DNA of 64,000 bases from an uncultured Paraglaciecola sp. (GTDB taxonomy: Bacteria; Pseudomonadota; Gammaproteobacteria; Enterobacterales; Alteromonadaceae). The notes beneath the pieces were generated by a model. That model saw only the letters and a program-made list of their open reading frames with translations, made no database searches and had not been told where the DNA came from. Below are positions 18,124 through 26,585 of this stretch, piece by piece. Both the position numbers and the translations under genes were made by a program. The stretch lies in the NCBI GenBank assembly GCA_947498355.1, contig CANMKA010000016.1:26081-90080 (forward strand). Reading direction: 5' to 3'. The stretch's first letter is position 1. Each line of letters opens with the position of its first letter.

Positions 18124-18830
18124 CCCCTGTCCTGCTTAGCGCGATTGAACAAGCGTGTCGTATTTCGATTGCCCGTCACACCGTATAGTCCGAGTAACAC
18201 GACAAACGAAAACACTAGCATCAGCAGAGACAAACTATGGGCGTTGGCATAGTCCAAGGCTTCTACATGGTCATATATTTGCACCGATACCACTTTGGTC
18301 TCCCCAGGGATATTCCCCCCAATCATTAACACTATGCCAAATTCCCCAACCGTATGGGCAAACCCCAATACAGCAGCCGTTATAAACCCAGGCTTGGCTA
18401 AGGGTAAAACAACACTAAAAAAGCGATCGATAGGGCCAGCGCCCAAAGTTGCTGCTACTTCTATTGGGCGCTCTCCTATGCTCTCAATAGCATTTTGTAT
18501 TGGCTGCACCACAAACGGCAAAGAATACAACATAGACGCAATCACTAAACCCGAGTAAGTAAAAGGTAAGGTGCCTAAACCTAATTGGGTAGTAACTTCG
18601 CCAATTATCCCGTTTGGCCCCATAGCCACAAGTAAGTAAAAACCTAACACTGTGGGAGGTAATACCAAGGGTAAAGCCACTATGGCGCTTACTGGGCCTT
18701 TTAATCGAGACGTTGTTTTAGCTAACCACCAACTTAAAGGCGTGCATACAATTAACAGCAACAGCGTCACAGTCGTGGCTAGTTTTAGAGTTAACAAAAG
18801 AGTTTGTAAATCAGATTCGGATAGTGTCAT
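18120..18830 (-). CDS. modB: Molybdate ABC transporter permease
   Basis: The 236-residue permease has about five or six membrane segments and the cytoplasmic EAA loop ([20 protein letters not shown]) that contacts Mod[13 protein letters not shown] and [15 protein letters not shown] are typical ModB segments. It sits between modA (6-bp gap) and modC (4-bp overlap) in a compact operon. Confidence 0.93.
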   Translation of the reverse strand: MTLSESDLQTLLLTLKLATTVTLLLLIVCTPLSWWLAKTTSRLKGPVSAIVALPLVLPPTVLGFYLLVAMGPNGIIGEVTTQLGLGTLPFTYSGLVIASMLYSLPFVVQPIQNAIESIGERPIEVAATLGAGPIDRFFSVVLPLAKPGFITAAVLGFAHTVGEFGIVLMIGGNIPGETKVVSVQIYDHVEALDYANAHSLSLLMLVFSFVVLLGLYGVTGNRNTTRLFNRAKQDRG

Positions 18831-18836
18831 AAAGGT

Positions 18837-19709
18837 CTACTTGAGAGCAGATGAAGAGGTGCTGTAACCATATTCACGAATAATGGTGCGAGCCTCTTCA
18901 GTTTGGATAAAACGCAAAAACGCTTGAGCTGCAGGGTTAGCCGCGCCGCGCTTTAGCATAACAGCCATTTGTAATATGGGGCCATGCAAGTGTTCTGGAA
19001 GCAACCAATATGAACCATTTAAGCCACTCGGGTTGAGGGTTAATTGAGACAGCGCAATAAAGCCTAAATCAACATTACCAGAGCGCACAAATTGAAAGGT
19101 TTGTGAGATATTTTCTGCCATTATCCAACTAGATCGCGTTTGCGCAGTTATCGCCAAGCTGTCTAAAACCTCAACCGACGCCTGTCCATAAGGTGCTAGC
19201 CTTGGATTAGCTATGGCCAAACGACTAAATTTGAAGCCTTTCAATCGTTTTTGATAGTCATGGATATTTTGTTCATTGTCTTGCAATGTACTTTTTGGGT
19301 ATTCACTATTGTTAAATGTAGAGGTCTCTACACTATGCGCCCTAGGCATTTTATCGCTGAATAAATCAGCGCTAGCCGACCAAAGCACTAAACGCCCTGT
19401 GGCGTAAATAATGCCCTCACCTTCTGTTAACTTAGTATTTGCGATTAGTTGTAGAGGTTTAATTTGATCTGCAGAAAAAAACACATCGAAAGGCGCACCA
19501 TGAATAATCTGTGCATAGAGTTTACCCGAGGAACCAAATGACACACCAATAGTATGGGTCGAGTTAGCTTCAAAATCCTTAACCAAGGCTCTCATAGTTG
19601 GAATAAAGTTTGACGCTACCGCCACTTGCGCATGTCCCGCCCTACTCCATTCGGACCAAAGACATAACAAGAACATAAACATTGGTATAATTTTTAATCG
19701 ACTGACCAC
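18837..19709 (-). CDS. modA: Molybdate-binding periplasmic protein
   Basis: This 290-residue binding protein starts with a GTG at 19709 that supplies a basic n-region (VSRLK) and a signal peptide ending near RAGHA. ATG at 19682 is an alternative. VAVASNFIPTMRALVKDF and SFGSSGKLYAQI are the oxyanion-binding segments of ModA/WtpA-like proteins, and FDVFFSAD follows as expected. It captures molybdate or tungstate in the periplasm. The middle holds an extra hydrophilic stretch (~residues 125-160, TSTFNNSEYPKSTLQDNEQN) not expected in a compact ModA. It is first in the modABC operon. Confidence 0.9.
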   Translation of the reverse strand: MVSRLKIIPMFMFLLCLWSEWSRAGHAQVAVASNFIPTMRALVKDFEANSTHTIGVSFGSSGKLYAQIIHGAPFDVFFSADQIKPLQLIANTKLTEGEGIIYATGRLVLWSASADLFSDKMPRAHSVETSTFNNSEYPKSTLQDNEQNIHDYQKRLKGFKFSRLAIANPRLAPYGQASVEVLDSLAITAQTRSSWIMAENISQTFQFVRSGNVDLGFIALSQLTLNPSGLNGSYWLLPEHLHGPILQMAVMLKRGAANPAAQAFLRFIQTEEARTIIREYGYSTSSSALK

Positions 19710-19731
19710 TAACCCACGCGTTAATCATTGT

Positions 19732-19752
19732 AAAAAAGCCCCATATGGCTTT
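19732..19752 (-). terminator. Terminator-like hairpin in the modA leader
   Basis: AAAGCC, loop, GGCTTT is a 6-bp stem. On the minus strand it is followed by six T, ending 22 nt before the modA GTG start. No leftward gene lies upstream for it to terminate, so it may act as an attenuator in the modABC leader. Confidence 0.4.
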
Positions 19753-19843
19753 ATATTGAAGCATAGGTATGGCTATCACAAGCTCTCATTGGTAACAAAT
19801 ATACAGTTCGATTAACGACTCTCTCACGGGACCAACCACACTA

Positions 19844-21004
19844 ATGCCCAAAAATGGACCAAAGTTAAAGGAGCAGCCGGTGCGATGTCATGATTGTGGA
19901 CTGCACTTTACCCTGCCCGCACTAGACCATAAACAGTCGGCTCATTGCCCACGATGTTCGGCTCATTTTACTGCTTATCACAACCATGCCATTCAAAACC
20001 TGTTGGCTTATGCCTGTACAGCATTCGTATTTTTTGTAATTTCTCTGACTTTTACCTTTTTGAGTTTTAGTATTAATGGCCAACAACAGTCCATTACTCT
20101 ACTCGGTAGTCTGTCGGTTTTAGTTGAGAAAAATTATCTCATTTTAGCCATTTTACAGGGGATATTTATGCTAATTATTCCCCTTACAGTGGTGCTACTG
20201 GTTATCACTATGCTGCTATCTGAACATATTAAATGGCTGGTCATACCCACCCGAAAAACTATCAACTTATTGTTTAAGATTTTACCTTGGGCCATGGCCG
20301 AGGTGTTTTTGGTCGGTGTATTGGTGAGCCTAATCAAAGTGGTTTCTATGGCTGATATAAGCTTAGGGATGTCGTTTTATGCGTATATTTTATTTGTCGT
20401 TAGCCTTGTCTGCTGCTTAGCCTACTTAGATAGACATCAGCTAGAAGTCCATTTCCAACTAGATATAAAGCCAGTTGAAGACATACCCAAGCATAAAAGC
20501 ATTCAAGCCACTTGGGCCTATTTGCTCACTGCTTGTATGCTATACGTTCCGGCAAACGTGCTGCCTATGATGCATACCCAACTACTCGGCGACACTGAAC
20601 CCAGCACTATTATGGGGGGCGTTATCTTACTTTGGGGAATGGGTTCCTATCCAATCGCTATAGTTATTTTTGTGGCAAGTATTGTTATTCCCGTTGCCAA
20701 GTTAGTGATATTAGCTTGGCTAAACTACTCAGTTATGCACAATATAGACGGTCAACTTAAACGAAAAATCAAACTTTATCGCATAACAGAATTTATCGGA
20801 CGCTGGTCAATGATAGATGTGTTTGTCGTTGCCGTATTGGTAAGCCTGATCCAGTCTGGTAACCTAGTCAGCATAGTGCCAGGTTACGCAGTGATTGCTT
20901 TTTGTGCAGTCGTCATTATGACCATGATTGCGGCGCTATCATTTGATACTAAATTAATATGGAAAACCTCTAGCATGCGGCGAAATACGGTGGGTCAAGT
21001 ATGA
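19844..21004 (+). CDS. pqiA: Paraquat-inducible protein A-like membrane protein
   Basis: The 386-residue protein has an N-terminal zinc-ribbon-like pair of CxxC motifs (VRCHDCGLHF and AHCPRCSAHF), then two sets of four membrane helices in the duplicated PqiA layout. The second repeat (ATWAYLLTACMLYVPANVLP) lacks the second cysteine-pair motif often seen in PqiA/YebS. The family works with MCE proteins in lipid transport across the envelope. It overlaps pqiB by 4 bp (ATGA). Confidence 0.88.
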   Translation: MPKNGPKLKEQPVRCHDCGLHFTLPALDHKQSAHCPRCSAHFTAYHNHAIQNLLAYACTAFVFFVISLTFTFLSFSINGQQQSITLLGSLSVLVEKNYLILAILQGIFMLIIPLTVVLLVITMLLSEHIKWLVIPTRKTINLLFKILPWAMAEVFLVGVLVSLIKVVSMADISLGMSFYAYILFVVSLVCCLAYLDRHQLEVHFQLDIKPVEDIPKHKSIQATWAYLLTACMLYVPANVLPMMHTQLLGDTEPSTIMGGVILLWGMGSYPIAIVIFVASIVIPVAKLVILAWLNYSVMHNIDGQLKRKIKLYRITEFIGRWSMIDVFVVAVLVSLIQSGNLVSIVPGYAVIAFCAVVIMTMIAALSFDTKLIWKTSSMRRNTVGQV

Positions 21005-22689
21005 CCACTCCTCAAAACACGGAATCAAATATTAGCCATTCTCCAGACACCCAACAAGCGGTTATCAAGCCAGTTAAAGGAGTGTCTAAAGTATGGTTAT
21101 TACCCATTTTGGCGCTGCTGGTTGGCGGCTGGATGGTGTATAAACAATGGCAGGACCAAGGGCCATTAATCGAGATTCAATTCACCAATGTTGAAGGCGT
21201 CGAAGCCGGTAAAACCAAAATTAAAACCCGTGATCTTGAAATAGGCATAGTCAAAAAGGTGGAGCTTAGCGATGACTTAAGCAGTGTTATTGTCACCGCT
21301 AGACTCAACAGTGACACCCAGCAACTTCTGCACAAAGACAACCAATTTTGGATTGTGTCACCCCGGGTATCTCTTAATGGTATATCTGGTCTTAGCACCC
21401 TACTCTCTGGGCCTTTCATTAATATGGAGTTAGGCAGTGCAAAAAAGCAAGCAAACAAATTTGTAGCCCTCGACTCTCCGCCCACAACTAAAGCTGGTAC
21501 TCCCGGCTTAAAACTGGTTTTGCGCAGTAAAAGTCAATTCTCTTATGCGAAAGGCGACTCAGTGATATACAAGGGCATTAAAGTTGGCGAGTTTGAAGAC
21601 ATCAGTTTTAACTTCGACGAGCGAGAAATTTTATACGACACCTTTATCCAAGCCCCTTATCACGAGTTAATCACTAACAATACCAAGTTCTGGGATATCA
21701 GTGGGGTCAGCATTGAACTAAACTCTGAGGGCATAGACTTTACCAGTGGGAGCCTAGAAAGCATGTTAACTAACGGCGTAACCTTTGGCATTCCCGACGA
21801 CTTACCCAGAGGTACACCCGTCCAAGAAAATAGTCAATTTACTATTCACACTACCTACGAGGAGGCGACCGAAGGACGATACGCCCAAAGCGCTGAGTAT
21901 GTGATCTTTGTTCAAGAAACCGTGCGAGGGTTAAAAGTGGGTGCTCCCGTTGAATACCGAGGTTTAGTAATAGGTAATGTACTATCAATCAACACTGTCG
22001 AAACCAATCAAATAGGCTTGCTTGCGGCTGGTTACGACATCCCGGTGTTAATCGGCATACAACCTGGCAGAGTTCAACAACCCGATACCCCTGCTGGCGT
22101 CGACTTTGTGCGCAAACAAATTGATATCTGGATCAAGCAAGGTTTGCGCGCCCGATTAGAAAGCGGAAATCTCATCACAGGCTCATTATTTGTTGATTTA
22201 CAGCACTACCCTGATGCGGCTGAGATACCCGCCTCTCATCAGGTAGCTTATCCCGTTATCCCCACAATCAGCGGCGAGTTTTCACAAATCACTGCAAAAA
22301 TCAGTACGATTTTAGACAACATTAATCGCGTCGATTTACAGGCTTTATCCAATAATACCAACCAAGTACTGATTCAAATTGCCAGTATGGTGGGCGACTT
22401 GAGAGCGACCAACACCAACCTCGAACAGGTTTTAGCCTCGGTCAACCAAAACGAGCTGAGCAGTAAACTTGCCAACACCTTGGATAGTATCTCGGCCCTA
22501 ACGCAAGCGTATTCAGGTGACTCACAAACCCACAACGAGTTACAAAACACCTTAGTAATACTTCAACAAACCATGAAGTCTCTGCAACCTATATTGCAAC
22601 AGGTTAACAGTAAGCCAAATAGCTTAATCTTTTCTGAGCAACAACCCGCAAAATACGTCCCTAAGGCAGCGTCAAGCAATGATAAATAA
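21001..22689 (+). CDS. pqiB: PqiB-like MCE-domain protein
   Basis: This 562-residue protein has one N-terminal membrane anchor (VWLLPILALLVGGWMVYKQW) and three MCE domains, beginning near IEIQFTNVEGVEAGKTKI, GLKLVLRSKSQFSYAKGD and AEYVIFVQETVRGLKVGAPV. The C-terminal 130 residues form a long amphipathic helix (ILDNINRVDLQALSNNTNQV). PqiB hexamers form a periplasm-spanning tunnel for lipids. Overlaps with both neighbours show a tight operon. Confidence 0.93.
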   Translation: MTTPQNTESNISHSPDTQQAVIKPVKGVSKVWLLPILALLVGGWMVYKQWQDQGPLIEIQFTNVEGVEAGKTKIKTRDLEIGIVKKVELSDDLSSVIVTARLNSDTQQLLHKDNQFWIVSPRVSLNGISGLSTLLSGPFINMELGSAKKQANKFVALDSPPTTKAGTPGLKLVLRSKSQFSYAKGDSVIYKGIKVGEFEDISFNFDEREILYDTFIQAPYHELITNNTKFWDISGVSIELNSEGIDFTSGSLESMLTNGVTFGIPDDLPRGTPVQENSQFTIHTTYEEATEGRYAQSAEYVIFVQETVRGLKVGAPVEYRGLVIGNVLSINTVETNQIGLLAAGYDIPVLIGIQPGRVQQPDTPAGVDFVRKQIDIWIKQGLRARLESGNLITGSLFVDLQHYPDAAEIPASHQVAYPVIPTISGEFSQITAKISTILDNINRVDLQALSNNTNQVLIQIASMVGDLRATNTNLEQVLASVNQNELSSKLANTLDSISALTQAYSGDSQTHNELQNTLVILQQTMKSLQPILQQVNSKPNSLIFSEQQPAKYVPKAASSNDK

Positions 22690-23251
22690 CCTCAGCATAA
22701 AAACCCTTCTGACGAGCCTAATCGTAAGCTCGCTACTCGGTTGCACTAGCCCGCAAATTCAACTTAATTACTACAGTTTGCATATGCCCGCGTCGCAACT
22801 ACACACACACCAAAGCAGCACAATAACAGTGGGCGACGTATTGGTGTCAGAATACCTACAACAACCTAGCTTAGTGATGAAAATAGACAGCCACCAATTG
22901 TATTACTCGCCCCAAGACTTATGGGCTGAATCGTTGAACACAGCGTACAAAAAAACCTTACAACAAGCGTTAAACCAACATGTCTCAAATCAACAAACAC
23001 AGCAAGACCAACCAGCATCCAAGGTACATGTGGCATTAGAGCATTTTTATATTTCAGACCAATCTACGGTTGTAGCGTCAGGCCTGTTTTGGTTTTCTAC
23101 TATCTCTGGAAGCGACAATCCAACCCAATACCCATTTCATATTCAACAAGCCCTAAGCGCAGACGGTTATCACCATGGGGTCACCCAATTAGTAGCAACA
23201 GTAGAGCGCCTAGCCGAGCAAATTGTAGAAGCCAATAAATCTGTAAACTAA
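22679..23251 (+). CDS. pqiC: PqiC-like outer-membrane lipoprotein
   Basis: The 190-residue protein starts inside pqiB (11-bp overlap) and has a lipobox SLLGC. The mature sequence fits the ABC-type transport auxiliary / PqiC (DUF330-like) fold: NYYSLHMP near the start, ITVGDVLVSEYLQQPSLVMKI, then SPQDLWAESLNTAYKKTL. PqiC is thought to dock PqiB to the outer membrane. Confidence 0.88.
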   Translation: MINNLSIKTLLTSLIVSSLLGCTSPQIQLNYYSLHMPASQLHTHQSSTITVGDVLVSEYLQQPSLVMKIDSHQLYYSPQDLWAESLNTAYKKTLQQALNQHVSNQQTQQDQPASKVHVALEHFYISDQSTVVASGLFWFSTISGSDNPTQYPFHIQQALSADGYHHGVTQLVATVERLAEQIVEANKSVN

Positions 23252-23380
23252 TAACTTAATAAACTTAAAGGCAAGAAAGCAGCTCAAACTTAAGCCGATG
23301 ACATTGTTAGCGGTATTACCAAACATGCTCGCGGTTGATTTGAATATCATCATCGTCAATGTATGGTTTCATTATCGGCT

Positions 23381-23480
23381 TCTGTCCTGATTGGCATATT
23401 CTTTATTTTTGCGGGTCTTCCAGACTAGAAACCCTTTTTGGAAAGCAAGATTGACATCACTAAGTAGCCGTAAATCCTTG
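23381..23480 (-). pseudogene. Displaced 100-bp shard of the VasX-like effector gene
   Basis: These 100 bp match 33700-33799, inside the N-terminal coding part of the effector gene, at about 97% identity by eye (mismatches near both ends and one inside). The matching effector segment reads DVNLAFQKGFLVWKTRKNKE. The shard has the effector's orientation, 10.3 kb downstream, with no start codon or flanking effector sequence. It marks the far edge of the recombined T6SS cargo region. The rest of 23252-23498, between the convergent pqiC and T6SS cargo genes, holds nothing I recognise and no clear terminator. Confidence 0.85.
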
Positions 23481-23498
23481 TCCATTTAGATTGGGTGT

Positions 23499-24389
23499 TC
23501 ACCAAAATTCTTTATCTAAATAACATCCGTTTTTCTTGTCATAAAATGGGGCTTGCTCGTAAAGCTCTGGGGTTAAAGATTGCTTTTTTTCCTCTATGGT
23601 TGATTCGCGATCATCCATTAGTTCTTGCCAATTTTGATAAAACGCTTTGGGAATGGGTCGTGACTTGTCCATATAGTGATTCACTTCTGTCCATAAAACC
23701 TGAGCCATTTGTGGGGTGCGCGGCAGAAAATTGACCGTATAAAGTCGTTGCCACCACATCCTTTTAGGGAACTTTTTAGGAGCTAAAAATGCAACGCGGT
23801 GCCTCACCCCTTTACCTGAAGAGACTTTGCTGGTGTACAACTCAACATCATCAATAGATACCGAAAAGTGTTGATCGCCATTACCAATGGGAAAAATCAC
23901 CAAGCCAGTTTTGCGCTCAAAACGAATGAATTCGAAAATACTGCAGGTATATTTGAGTCTGACTAAATACGCCAACCATAAACCAGTAAACAAACTTAGT
24001 CCCCCACCCCCATATAAGGCGTAAACATCTGGGTTTTCAAAGTGGGAAAACATTACACCTATACTCGCGACAAATATAATGGCTAAAGGCACTGACCAAG
24101 ATGTTTTCCCTATATAGCTCATGTTCATTGCGCCCATCGATAGATAGTTTGGATTGGCGTACAACTGACCGTTATTCTGCTCGTAAGTCAGCTCAGCTAA
24201 TGGCTCGACCTTCCGCATCCCTTTACCAATACGGAAGCTTCTCACCTTGCTGTTTGTGTCGTCCAAAATTGTATTGTCGATTATAGGTTTAACTGAATCT
24301 TTACCTTCACCGAAGAAATTAAAAAGCCAATACATACCACCAATCAATGACAGAATCATAATCATGGCGCCAAAATTTTCTTCACCCAT
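23499..24389 (-). CDS. Divergent relative of the two-TM putative immunity proteins
   Basis: This 296-residue protein has an N-terminal membrane helix (MIMILSLIGGMYWLFNFF) and two central ones (WSVPLAIIFVASIGVMF, GGGLSLFTGLWLAYLV). It shares spaced motifs with the five tandem copies: FERKTGLVIFP against CDRKTGNVYFP, then IDDVELYTSK against FEQVEMYTGS. YMDKSRPIPKAFY matches FMDKNKPIPYGL. It is therefore a distant member of the same family, with an extra N-terminal segment. It directly follows an orphan tail of a second effector copy, mirroring the effector-then-immunity order upstream. I infer immunity to a lost or exchanged effector; other membrane roles are possible. Confidence 0.7.
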   Translation of the reverse strand: MGEENFGAMIMILSLIGGMYWLFNFFGEGKDSVKPIIDNTILDDTNSKVRSFRIGKGMRKVEPLAELTYEQNNGQLYANPNYLSMGAMNMSYIGKTSWSVPLAIIFVASIGVMFSHFENPDVYALYGGGGLSLFTGLWLAYLVRLKYTCSIFEFIRFERKTGLVIFPIGNGDQHFSVSIDDVELYTSKVSSGKGVRHRVAFLAPKKFPKRMWWQRLYTVNFLPRTPQMAQVLWTEVNHYMDKSRPIPKAFYQNWQELMDDRESTIEEKKQSLTPELYEQAPFYDKKNGCYLDKEFW

Positions 24390-24403
24390 ACTAACCGCTC
24401 CTT

Positions 24404-24799
24404 TTAATATGCTGTTTTTTCATGTTTGTGCATTGCTCCAGCTAACCAACTCGCCATTCCTTTCCCAAAATCATGAATATGCAAGCTAATTGTATCTTGG
24501 GCCCATACATTGAGGTCTTGCAGCTCACCCTCTTCATCCCTGTCACCTATTGGCAAACGTAGTTCTTGGTTAGACGTTGGCGTAATAGTTGCTCCCTTGC
24601 CTTTAGGGTAGCTACGGTAACGCATCCTAACCTCAATTGTCTCACACTTAAATTTATCAAAATAAGGATAAAGAGCAGCCTCTTGAAAAGATAATTGAAA
24701 CCCAGTATTACCTTGATTAAGCACAATATTCACGCCATCCCAAAATACATCTTGTGGACTCTTAACCGACCCTTCTTTCGCACTGGCGTTTAACAGATG
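24404..24799 (-). pseudogene. Orphan C-terminal tail of a second VasX-like effector
   Basis: The frame is open from a stop at 24800-24802 and has only a GTG at 24733 as a possible start, with no ribosome-binding site. Its product aligns with the last ~130 residues of the 1296-residue effector: FWDGVNIVLNQG against FWDNVSITTISGG, then RMRYRSYPKGKG against RMRVKSYPKGRG. RLPIGDRDEEGELQD matches RLPVSERDEEGILED. The last ~25 residues differ. It ends 14 bp before the divergent immunity-like gene. I read it as the remnant of an older effector gene whose body was lost. The 243 bp beyond it (24800-25042) hold nothing I recognise. Confidence 0.75.
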
Positions 24800-25042
24800 T
24801 CATTGTCTGTACATAAATTGAGACTAAAAGACCTGTCTTGGTTAAACGAAACCACTATGCATTTTAACTTGGAATACAACGGTTAAAATTCTCAATTATT
24901 AATGGCTTTTCTTCTTTCGAAAATATCATCCAAAAACGAAGTAGCACTAGGGGTGATGGCTAACAACCCTATTTCAAGGTGCGTCAGACCGATAGATATT
25001 GCTACCAAGGTGTCTATTCAGACCTCAACTAAGACTCGTTGC

Positions 25043-25432
25043 CTACCACACCTCTAGGCGATTAACCTGCTTGTCTTCAGGGTCGAGATAAACTTTCATC
25101 ACCTCTGGGAAGGGACCCGTCTCAAGGACATTTTTATCGATAGTAAAGTAGTGTTCAATACTGAGGTTTAACATTTTATCCACGTCCTGGACACTATCTT
25201 TTAACCCCAAATGGTCGCCCAATTTTCGCCGATTGTCCCAGCATATACCCGTGATTTTGACTCGAGGAAACACGCCCATCTGGCACTGTCCCTTGGCTAA
25301 ATGCCTGCTACGTTGTTCGGGCGGCGCTATATTTTTTCTAAAATAAGGGTTGGCTTTACCTTTGTAAGCTGTATCTGCATAAGGCGTAACTGTTGGCTTG
25401 TCTGTATTTTCTGTATTTCCATTAATCGTCAT
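25043..25432 (-). CDS. Unrecognised 129-residue protein in the cargo region
   Basis: The start at 25432 has a good ribosome-binding site (AAGGAAA, 6-nt spacing) and overlaps the end of a preceding frame fragment, as in a normal operon. The product is soluble with no signal peptide or membrane segment. Its N-terminus is Thr/Asn-rich (TINGNTENTDKPTVTPYADT), followed by a mixed domain with PRVKITGICWDNRRKLGD and VMKVYLDPEDKQVNRLEVW. I do not recognise the family. Its place between T6SS effector and immunity remnants suggests a small immunity, chaperone or adaptor protein, but nothing in the sequence proves this. Confidence 0.6.
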   Translation of the reverse strand: MTINGNTENTDKPTVTPYADTAYKGKANPYFRKNIAPPEQRSRHLAKGQCQMGVFPRVKITGICWDNRRKLGDHLGLKDSVQDVDKMLNLSIEHYFTIDKNVLETGPFPEVMKVYLDPEDKQVNRLEVW

Positions 25433-25534
25433 AGTCTATTTCCTTAATCAGCCATGCATTATCGGGACTTTCGCCTTGTTCCCGTTTCTCGCGCTCTTCT
25501 ATATCGACATAAGGCAAGGTAGTGCGTGTATCTA
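25422..25534 (-). pseudogene. C-terminal tail of an unidentified gene at a recombination junction
   Basis: A frame beginning right at the junction reads LDTRTTLPYVDIEEREKREQ and continues to GESPDNAWLIKEIDYDD and stop at 25422. It has no start of its own; a stop codon lies at the junction. It overlaps the start of the 129-residue gene by 11 bp in the manner of coupled genes. It therefore looks like the authentic 3' end of the gene that once preceded the 129-residue gene, whose 5' part was replaced by a copy of the tandem gene. Confidence 0.6.
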
Positions 25535-25671
25535 GTGCTTAATGAACGGTCATGAGAACCAATAATATCCTCGTAATCTATTTCGACTTTACGAAAGTAT
25601 TTGCCTAAGGCCTTTGCTGTAGGCTTTTTAGGAGGTCTAAGGTCTTGGGTAACATGTTCGGTGTTAATCAT
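25535..25671 (-). pseudogene. Truncated sixth copy of the tandem two-TM gene
   Basis: The first 47 codons match the tandem copies (MINTEHVTQDLRPPKKPTAK through HDRSLST, with one G for F change). The sequence then switches at about 25535 to unrelated DNA in another frame. Both membrane segments and the soluble domain are lost. It begins with the same TAATG coupling to the upstream copy as the full-length units. Confidence 0.85.
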
Positions 25672-26585
25672 TAAAACAGCAGAAGGTTTAGGTCGTAGGC
25701 ACGTTCGATGTTTTTCTTCAGTAATTCAGGATCATCACTAAAGGGCGCTATTACGTGTTGAATTTCATCAAATGGGTACTCAACCGTTTCTTCATAGTTA
25801 GTATGATAAACATATTGATAGTTGTTTTTTATTTCAGGGTCGAGTGGATATGCATTCCTAACATCAGTACCGGGCCAAATCGACGCAACATCTCTGTCGA
25901 TACGAAACTGGACAGATTGAAGTAACCCATAAGGGATAGGTTTATTTTTATCCATAAATTCAGTCAGTAAGGTCCAAAATTTACATGCTTGGTCATAATT
26001 GTCAGCACATAAAACCGCATACTGGGAATCACGTTTGGCAGATGCATGGTAGATTTTAGGCACTAGGGTATTAACCGCCATCCCGGAGCCTCGGCTATAA
26101 CCGATCGAACCTCGATACATATCCACTTGTTCAAAGGGAATGACCAACTCTGGATGGCTGGCAAACGCAGGAAAATACACATTACCGGTTTTACGATCAC
26201 AGACCACCGCAAGGGCTTGCTTTTTCTTCGATTTTTTAAACTGTACCGCCGAATATATCAGTAATAAAAGCTGTGTGCCCCACGTGTAAGGCTGGGTTAA
26301 ATAAGGCCCCAACTCGCCAAATTTAATCAATGCCGCCAGCTGCATAAAAACAACTATGCCAAAAAATGTCATACCCATTGCCCCGTTAGCCCAGTGATCT
26401 GAGTCCTTTAATGAACCGGTCATCATTAGCGAAGCATACCGTCCATCAATACTTAACGTTCTATCGTGAAAGCCAATAATATCCCCGTAATCTATTTCGA
26501 CTTTACGAAAGTATTTGCCTAAGGCCTTTGCTGTAGGCTTTTTAGGAGGTCTAAGGTCTTGGGTAACGTGTTCGGTGTTAATCAT
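25671..26585 (-). CDS. Putative T6SS immunity protein, tandem copy 5
   Basis: This 304-residue protein has an N-terminal cytosolic segment, two membrane helices (MGMTFFGIVVFMQLAALI, then QLLLLIYSAVQF) and a ~190-residue soluble domain starting at CDRKTGNVYFP. It has the VDMYRGSIG/NTLVPK variant of the mid-domain block, the SLKDSDHWANG loop and the RIDRDVASIWPG variant late. The start overlaps the previous copy's stop (TAATG) with no ribosome-binding site, so translation is probably coupled. Its position downstream of a pore-forming-type effector suggests immunity; this is inferred. Confidence 0.75.
   Translation of the reverse strand: MINTEHVTQDLRPPKKPTAKALGKYFRKVEIDYGDIIGFHDRTLSIDGRYASLMMTGSLKDSDHWANGAMGMTFFGIVVFMQLAALIKFGELGPYLTQPYTWGTQLLLLIYSAVQFKKSKKKQALAVVCDRKTGNVYFPAFASHPELVIPFEQVDMYRGSIGYSRGSGMAVNTLVPKIYHASAKRDSQYAVLCADNYDQACKFWTLLTEFMDKNKPIPYGLLQSVQFRIDRDVASIWPGTDVRNAYPLDPEIKNNYQYVYHTNYEETVEYPFDEIQHVIAPFSDDPELLKKNIERAYDLNLLLF

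Noticed and set aside
19710..19843. Molybdenum-cofactor riboswitch or ModE box before modA
   Set aside because: The region is short and lacks the expected symmetrical TATA-type ModE site or the extended riboswitch fold.
23281..23380. Fragment of a transporter gene on the plus strand
   Set aside because: A hydrophobic frame of about 30 codons is readable but has no start context and no recognisable family.
23495..23734. Plus-strand frame opposite the divergent immunity relative
   Set aside because: It overlaps the 3' end of a better-supported minus-strand gene and has no family features.
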